In this document: in pieces, positions 51,153 to 60,100 of the stretch
Layout of the letters: each line of letters starts with the position of its first letter
Position numbering within the stretch: the stretch's first letter is position 1
Assembly (NCBI GenBank): GCA_025642065.1
Contig: JAODUP010000329.1
Span: 124,001 to 188,000 of the forward strand
DNA length: 64,000 nucleotides
Direction: 5' to 3'
Source of the DNA: Paralvinella palmiformis
Taxonomy: Eukaryota; Annelida; Polychaeta; Terebellida; Alvinellidae
Notes under the pieces: model-generated
What the model was told of the DNA's origin: nothing
Database searches by the model: none
What the model saw: only the letters and a program-made list of their open reading frames with translations
Made by a program: the position numbers and the translations under genes

Positions 51153-54100
51153 TGTTCATGATATATGTACAGCACTGAACATTGTTATCATCATGCGGGT
51201 GACAAATGTTTTCCATTAGATGTTATCCATCAGGAGGGCTAACTTGTTTTTATTTAAATAGGGTTCCTACAGCCTCTTGAAATTCTTGAAATCCCTTAAA
51301 TATATTATTATAGGCTAAAAATATCTTGGAATATCCATCTTTCTCCAATAAACGTTCACACGCTAGTTTAGTTCATGACTTCTGTCATTATTGCAATTAT
51401 ATTTCTACCCTGAAAGATCCACCCATTTCATACCGCTGGTTAAGCATTTTCCTTGCCTTGTTTAAACTATGTTGAGATATTTATTTAAATAAAAAACTAT
51501 GAAACGTGGACTTTCTCAAATTATGCACTTTTCGGTGTTTTAAAAAGAGAATTTATTCTTGTGTGTGTGTGTGTGTGTGTGGAAAGCTAACTAGAAAAAG
51601 TAAACTCCTGTGTGTCTGTCTGTCTATGCATTTCAGTGAATGTCAAAATACACACACGTGTGTGTGTGTGTATGTTATACATATGAAGCTATTTAATAGA
51701 ATAGTTCCCCCTCAGATAACATGATTTAAATCTGTAATGCTTATAAAAGTAACCCCAAATCCCTTATATTTGATATCATAGAGATAAGGAAATAATCCTA
51801 ATTATTGGAGAGTAGCCATTAAAGCTTCATCAAATGTCAAATGATGAGGTGGGAAGGAGAAAAGTCATGTGTTCTGACATCAGCTAGCACCAGGATCATC
51901 TAGCCATCTGGATCCAGATCAAGTCAGGTCACAGAAGCCTCTGGTTTAGCCATTCTTGTGACCTTACCTGACTTGTACTCAACCTATGACTTAATTACTA
52001 CTAACTGACACTGTCACAGGTTTATTTACAAAAATCTGAAGGCTCAGTAGATACTTTTGTTACACAAGTACAAAACAACCTTGGCAATTTCATTATACAG
52101 TTTTGTTTATCCATTTCAGTAACCTACGAGTCTGTTTGCATCAGCTATATTGTAATATTCATAAACATGCACTTGTAATTGGATTAATAAATATGTGGTT
52201 GATGATGTTCATATTTTGACATCATTTATAATTTGTGTGAGCATATTTCTATTAGTCTCGAAAATTTGTAAAGAAAAATTGAACTGTTCCAACTTACTAA
52301 TACAGCTGATATTAATATATGTTTATTTGGTTATAGATAAGCCTGTTTTTCCTGCTGATGCAGCCAAACAGTATGATATCACAGAGTTCCAACAAGGATC
52401 GATTAATCTAACGGCTAGTGGTAATCCGGGAAAGCTAAAGTACACCTGGTTCAGACACAGTCAGAAGATCATTCCGGGAAGCAGACGTAGACGCGACATT
52501 GAAATATCACACTTCAAGCAAGATGGCGGCGTTCTGGAGATTGAGAACATCACCCGAGAAGACACTGGAACATACATCATCATGGCCAGTAACACAGAAG
52601 GCAGCACTAATCATACCATTGTCATTAATGTGCAGTGTAAGTTGACTGGTGTCCTTACTCCTGCTTCACTGGAATATTTTAATTAACAGCTGGAAAATGT
52701 ATAATTGATTCAGTGAATGACAAATGGCATAAAACCATTAAAAATTGACCTTCTTTAAATAAAATAATTAATAAGATGATCTCAAAATTCTGGAGCAGCC
52801 ATGGTTATGAAGTTAGCTAAAGGTTTATTCATCCTAGTTCCAAATCACATAATCTGAATGTTACCGTGCTTTATTCTAGATGCGGCTCAGATTACACGAG
52901 TGTCGCAGAATGTGCTCGCTGACAAGGATGCCGATGCTAAATTAGAGTGTGTGGTCAATGCGAATCCACTGGATGCTTCCCACATCACATGGTCACGGGA
53001 TGGATACAACATGTCCAGAACACAGACTGAGTTTGATGCCACAGGCAGCAGATCTGTGTTGATAATACCATCCGTTGTGAAGGAGGATTCAGGATTGTTT
53101 GTGTGTGTTGCCGACAATGGAATTGGAGAGTCACACGAAACATCAGCACAGCTTATAGTTAAATGTGATTAATACTATTCACTCACACTGTACTACAAGT
53201 GTGTGTGTGTGTATGTGCATGTGTGTGTGTCCCCAAAGAGTCATGATTAAATAACCAGGATAGTTGAAAAATTTGTCAGAGTTAGATAACCTGGATAATT
53301 AGCAAATTCTCATTCTCAAACAAAATATATAATATTACATTAGAATGCAGGTCATTTTTCTGTATAAGGTCATTCTGATTGTAGGTCACCTGTGTAAGGT
53401 AGTTCTGATTATGGGTCACCTTCTGTATAAGGTTGTTCTGATTATAGGTCAATTTCTGTATACGGTCGTTCTGATTGTAGGTCACCTGTATAAGGTCATT
53501 CTGATTGTAGATCACCCATATAGGGTCATTCTGATTGTAGGTCACCTTCTGTATATGGTCGTTTTGATTATAGCTCACCATTCTGTATAAGGTCATTCAA
53601 ATTGTACAGCAATTAGAGCACTGTACTGCAAACCTCTAGCTTGTGTTTCATATTCAACTCATACCTGTGTTTATGGGCTTTGTTTCCTGAAAGAGTCTCC
53701 CCTCAGCCATATGAGTGTTAATATTTGATTTAATTGTTTATTGATAAACAAATGTGTATTTTTATTTGATTTGTCTATTATGAGTCTGACTGTTAGTTTT
53801 TTTCTTGCACTTTGTATGTGACAAGAGTGAAATTTGGAAAGTAATAGTTTCTTGGTAATATTCTTGGTAACTTTTGTTACTCCTGATGTGTGCGTTAGAA
53901 CAGTAGAAACACTTGTTCTATGTAATTTTCAAAATTTAACTTGACCTACAGTCATTTTCTAAACTACATTTAACAGTTTATATCTTGTTTGGTATGCCAT
54001 AACAGTATTTTATACATGTTCCAGATGCTCCAGAGATTGATAAAACTCCTACATATGGCAAAGCAGCTGCAGATAAAGGTGCTACAGCTACACTTATATG

Positions 54101-57100
54101 TAAAGCTGAAGGAGCTCCAGATGTGACAATTAAATGGAAAAGGGTGAGAAATTGTACTCTTAGTTATAATGCATCATAATGCTATATTTGTGTGTATAGA
54201 CACCTAACACTGCTTATCAATATAACTGTGTATCTCCCTAGGTGTGTGTGTGTGTGTGTGGTGTGTGTGTGTGTGTGTGTGAAGAGGCACTGACACAGAA
54301 TCACAAATTGTGAAAATAATCTCAGAATGGTTCATCAGTGATTTAATCTGAAGAATGACTTTATGCTGAGATTGTGTGTCTGTGTGTGTGTGTGTGTATG
54401 TGTGAAATATATATGATGTGTTGTTTATTGCTTAAACAGAATGATGTACCATTGGATTTAACTGGTACCAAGTATTCAACGGAATCAAAGAAACCTGGTT
54501 TAGTACAATATGAGTCATATCTGCTGATACACAATACTACCAAGTTAGACTATGGCCAGTACGAGTGTATTGCAACAAATGACCTTGGAGAAGACAGTCA
54601 CATGATCACGCTGGATGGCACCAGTATGTACAGCAATGAGATCGAAATGTTTCCTATCATAGTAGGATCTAATTTGAGTAGCAAAGCATGATCCAGAATA
54701 ATCTTGAGGATGTTATGAGGATGTTATTTTATTAGCACACAAATATGACTTCAGTGTGACATCACAATGAGTTTGTTCAAAAGTTTAAACATTCAGAAAT
54801 ATTTTGTCAACCTCCTTAGTTATTAGACTTTACCTTCCCAAAACACTGTCCAACTCGACTATCTAACAAAATGTGAAAACAAATATGACCACCATTAACA
54901 ACAACTCCTATTACCTACAGTACTGTGTGATGTTTTATTGGGGTTTTTTTTTAAATTTGTTTTAAATACACTCAAGTTTCTTTAATTCACCTATCCATTT
55001 TATATATGAACACTCTACCATCAAATTGTCTGTCCATTTAATTTAGCATTCAACAAGAAGGACACAGTGAATTCACAATCACAGCCCTTAGTAAATGTTT
55101 CACACTTACTAAAAGATGTCTTTTGAAATTTGCTGGGTATTTAAAAGGCAGATGTTGTTGACGCAGCAGTGCTGTTTATTTGTATTAGGCAAACCCGATG
55201 CACCGTTTGATCTACAAGTAGTCGAAGCCACTCCTACCAGCATTACTTTGTCATGGAAGCCAGGTTTTGATGGTGGATCAACGCAGAGGTTCCAGGTTCG
55301 ATACCTTGAAGTGGGTCAGTTAGAAGGACATAAATATGCTGATGTGGTACCAGTTGGAGCTACTATATATACAATCATTGGTCAGTACATTATGTCAGAG
55401 TTATCCATCTCTAAGTATTCAGAAGTATCCTGATTTATGTCATTGTGTATGATGTCTGGAAAGGTGGAAATGGTTTAACATTATATATCAGTCTGGTATT
55501 AATACCAATACATATGTTAATACAGGCACTACTTATTAGGTATGTTATAACTATGTTACGACTGTGGTCTGCCACGACATGTTACCGACAAATCAAATCA
55601 TGTGCTTGGATAACATAATTTCAAATCTGTACTCATTCTGTATACTAATAAGTGGATTTATTACACATTGTTAGCATCTTTTATTTGGAAAAGGGTATAT
55701 AATGTTGACATATAAAATATTACATAAAATGAAAATATCTTTAATCAGAAGCTGTCGTATTGAAAGTTTGAGAGTGGATATAAAATATTTATATAATATA
55801 CTGAACAATTTTAGAACAGCAGAAAAACAGCAAACAATTGTATTTCAAATCTTATTATATTGTATAGAATATCATAAAAGGTTTTCACTCTTCCCATGGT
55901 TCACAAGCGCGATGTTCAGTAATGTGTCTTTGATATTTCATGTGTTCAAAACGTTTGATATCATCTAAAAATACTGCAGGGAAAAGTTTTTAGGTCGGCT
56001 TAATGGACGTTACTACCATAAATCATGATATTCTAGGCCTAAATATGACCTTGGCTTAATGGCAGGGACTTTGCGTTGTCACAGTAGTAGTAGTAGTAGT
56101 AGTAAGAGCAGGTTATATAAATTTGTATTTATAAATAACTATCCATCGTTAAGAATGATTTATTTAAGCCTTACATGTATTCTACTATAATACGTTAGGT
56201 CTCAAGCCAGCTACAGAGTATGTTATGGACATTAGGGCCATCAACAAGTTGGGAGAGAGTGGATACCAACCACATCCACTAAATGCCAAATCAGGTTTGT
56301 ACACAGACTGTCGAACAGTGAATTATTCGTTAATTGGGTGAGTGAGTGAGTAAGTGAGTGAGTGAGTGAGAATCCATTTTTTACCCTGCATTTTCATATC
56401 CATTTAAGTAAATAAATGTACACTTAAACCAAATTAACATTAAGTAAAAATTATCATCTCCAAAAACTAGGTTACCTTTGACTCAAGCTTACAGATAACA
56501 TTTGCCTATTTTTATGTGTTGCTATGGATATATTTGTTCTTATTGTGTGACTGATTTGTAGCCTTTTTGGAATGCAGTCATGATGGTATGATAGTCAGCA
56601 TTAAATCAGAGGCTCCGTGTTCTGTAGAAATATTATGAATTTTGGCTTTAGATGCCTTTCCTCGTGAATGTCTGTAGATGCAATTTTCCTCTTACATGTG
56701 ATCGCTACAGTTATTGGTCTAGTTTACAATAGGTAACCTGTTATTGTAACATTGCTAATTATAACATTGCTAAATTTAATCTAACATGGTCATGGTATGA
56801 TTATCCCGAACAATCATATGTGGTGCATGATTTGTCACTTATTGCCACAACTGAGTCACTATAGAAGGTAACTGTTTGATCTAAGAATCGCTGTTGAATG
56901 TATATAATGAATCAGTCAAAATGGTATTATTTCTGCCATATTATTATTATTTTGTTAGTTACTTTCCTGGAATATGTCTTCTTGGTCTTTTTTGACGCCA
57001 GAATCTGACACATAATTTTTGTTTACAATATTTCAGCAATGTTGAGTGAACAACAGGCTGATGAGGTTCCATTAATTATTATTCTTGTTGTATCCATTAT

Positions 57101-60100
57101 TGGTATGATACTTCTTGGACTTAATGTCCTGCTGATACTTTTCTTCATCAGGAGACGAAGAAAAAAACTTGAGAAAGGTACGTTGCGACAGACGCGATGA
57201 TATACTTCTATTACAACTGTTTCTGGCTCGAGTGTGTAAATAATGTTGTTTCCAAACTTGCATAATAGGTTTCTGAATAATTTGGTTCTTTTAAATGTAA
57301 TATTCTTATTAGTTTATGTGTAAACATGGCTTATTTACTGATCAATGTTTGTCTTAGAAACTACATATATAGTATGTGTAAACAAGAAAATCTCATAGGA
57401 TATGTTCATGATTGTTCAACCAAACATGCATCACCAACTAACTGATTAAAATTCCATTAATTTAACTTTATCTTACATATGATATTCTTGCTTTGGAATT
57501 CCAAAATCATCCACCCTGTTTTATTTTGCAATCCATCAAGACTTCCAAACTAGATTGCTCTTCTACATAAAACATTATCCTCATCTTATACAAACGTATT
57601 TATAAATTTGAGGTAATTCACCAGACCAGCCAGTCAGATCTTCTGTCCATTTAATGATGAACTTTAGTATTTGATTGCACGTTACAAATTCCGAGTAGTT
57701 TGAAACAAAATGGACTGACTCTAATCCAGTTTTTATATCTTGAAAAGTTTAAACTAAACAATTTGTTTACAGGCAATTTGTTAGCACTTTAAAATTCTCA
57801 ATCAGTATTATAGAGATTGTTATGAAATACATGTTTGAGCAATATGTCTTACAAAATAAAAATGAAATAGAATATAATTCCCTGAAGCACCCACACCCCT
57901 AAGCTGAACGTTAATCCCCTATTATAAACCACTTTTAAAAGGTCATGTGCTGTAGTAATAATACATGTTCAACTTCCTATTTTCAACTTGTTGAAACCTT
58001 GATTTCCCCGCCCCCCCCTCAAAGAAAAACATAACTAAATTAATCCCTTTATTTATAACCATCAATAACATATTTCTTAAAATTATAATAATTGTATCCA
58101 ACCAATTAACAGCATCAATCAGTTGAAACTGTAGCCATTTATGTGTTTGATAAACCAGTTACCAAGTTATTGTTTAAATATTTTTACAAGACTGCTTATA
58201 AAATCATTTTAATTTCTCATTTTTTCAGATTAATTTAAATGTGCATTTTCAATATAAATGAATACATGAACAGTTGCTAAGTATGTATTTCTCAGTTTAG
58301 ACCAATTATATAGGTTGCTGGCAGATGTTAGAAATTCGTTGTCTCTTGAAAATTTTAAATCCGTCCTAAAAAACACCTGTTCATAAATATTATCTTTAAA
58401 ATCTGTAATGGGATTTTTACAGACATATTATTTGGGGTATTATTATTTTATGTATTATTTGAATGGCTCTTGCTAGTAAGCGCGCTTTATTAAATATACA
58501 TTATTATTATTATTAATATATAATGAAGTATAATGTATATTATATATGATTTTTTTTTAATGATTGTTTAGATGAGGGATCTAGTATTACTAACACAGTA
58601 GAGATGTACAATGCTCCAACGCTAACTGATGATAGTAAGAGTATAGCGACGTATGATAGGAGAAGCTTTGATGACTACCAGGATGATTATGGCAAGCCAT
58701 TTGATGTAAGTACTTATCAAATATGATTATGGAAAGACATAAATATTAAAAAGCCATAAATATTAGAAAGTCATAATGTATCAAGATTTAATAGTAGCCA
58801 AGGCTGATAACAGAATGGTTCAAAGTTAACTTTTGTCTGTCTGTCTGCCTGTGTGTGTGTCTCAGTGAGTGGCAACAAACACACACATTGATTGATATAT
58901 TTATTCATTGATTGATATATTTATTCAGCAAGCATTTACATAATATTAATACCATAATAAAATAAATTCAAATACATATATACAGTTATATGCTTGCCAA
59001 GGTGTCACATAGGCACTAGAGCTGTCTACCTGTGACACCTCTGTTGTAATTAGTGATGAGTGACAGAGGCACTGTAATTCAACAGGAGAGGGGAATATGT
59101 CACAAAATACCAGGATAAATACACTACAGTTGTGACAATTGTGGGAATGGAAGCTAGGCACGGCTCAGTGACACACACACACATATGCACACACACATAC
59201 ACACATGCACTAACTACAATATTTAATATAAATATGTTTAAATTCATTTCACATGAAGAAGTAACTGGTGTGTTATGATCATTATTTGAGAAATAAGACA
59301 TCAACTATTACCATTTACCAAACTGAACAAAATAAACATTTTAAATTAAATTTCACTAAAAAAAATTTAAATATAAATATATCTAAGTAGTGATCCAGTA
59401 ATAAACTCTGTCACTTATTTTACCAAAAGAATTGAGACCATATTTTCAAATGATATTTTTTAGGATGATGATGAACTGCGCAGATTCCTCGGCCCTTCAG
59501 CATATGGGACAATGGATGCCATGGGTCCTTATAAAGGACCAGAATACTATGGACCAAATACTAATGAGTACAGTCCACCTCCTGGTGCTAACAAGATGCC
59601 ACCATACAGAGATGACATTTATATGAATGACAAGATGGCACCAGAGTCTGTCTATGGGCAACCTCTCCCTCCACTTCCTGGTTAGTCCTATTATGTGAGA
59701 TTGCCTCACTAGTTTACTTTGGTTAGCTACAGGTAAAAATTTTGTTGCCTACAGATTATAATATTTGACTAATGTGTATAATTGGCTGGTCTCATTATAA
59801 AGTGTAATTTTGTACAATAACTCAAATATGCCAAAACCTAAATATTCATCAAAATCGGTTTGGGGGTTTCTGTACCTATTTTTTGCACGAGTTACTTTTA
59901 TAAAATGGCTACTGTTCAAAGCATGTTAGCATGAAGTGATATGATACTGATATTGTGTTCTGTTAGTATTGCACTTGGTAAAATGATGGCCCAAAATTGT
60001 TGCCTTTTTACAAAGCATATATGTTACTGGGAAATTAATCAAAAAAAGTTTATTTAACAAAATATTTGTAACCATGTACATTGTGAATGTGGATTGACTC

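Noticed and set aside
53282..53596. 104- and 81-codon frames with NQND and VILIVGHL repeats
   Set aside because: They translate a minisatellite and have no coding character beyond the repeat.
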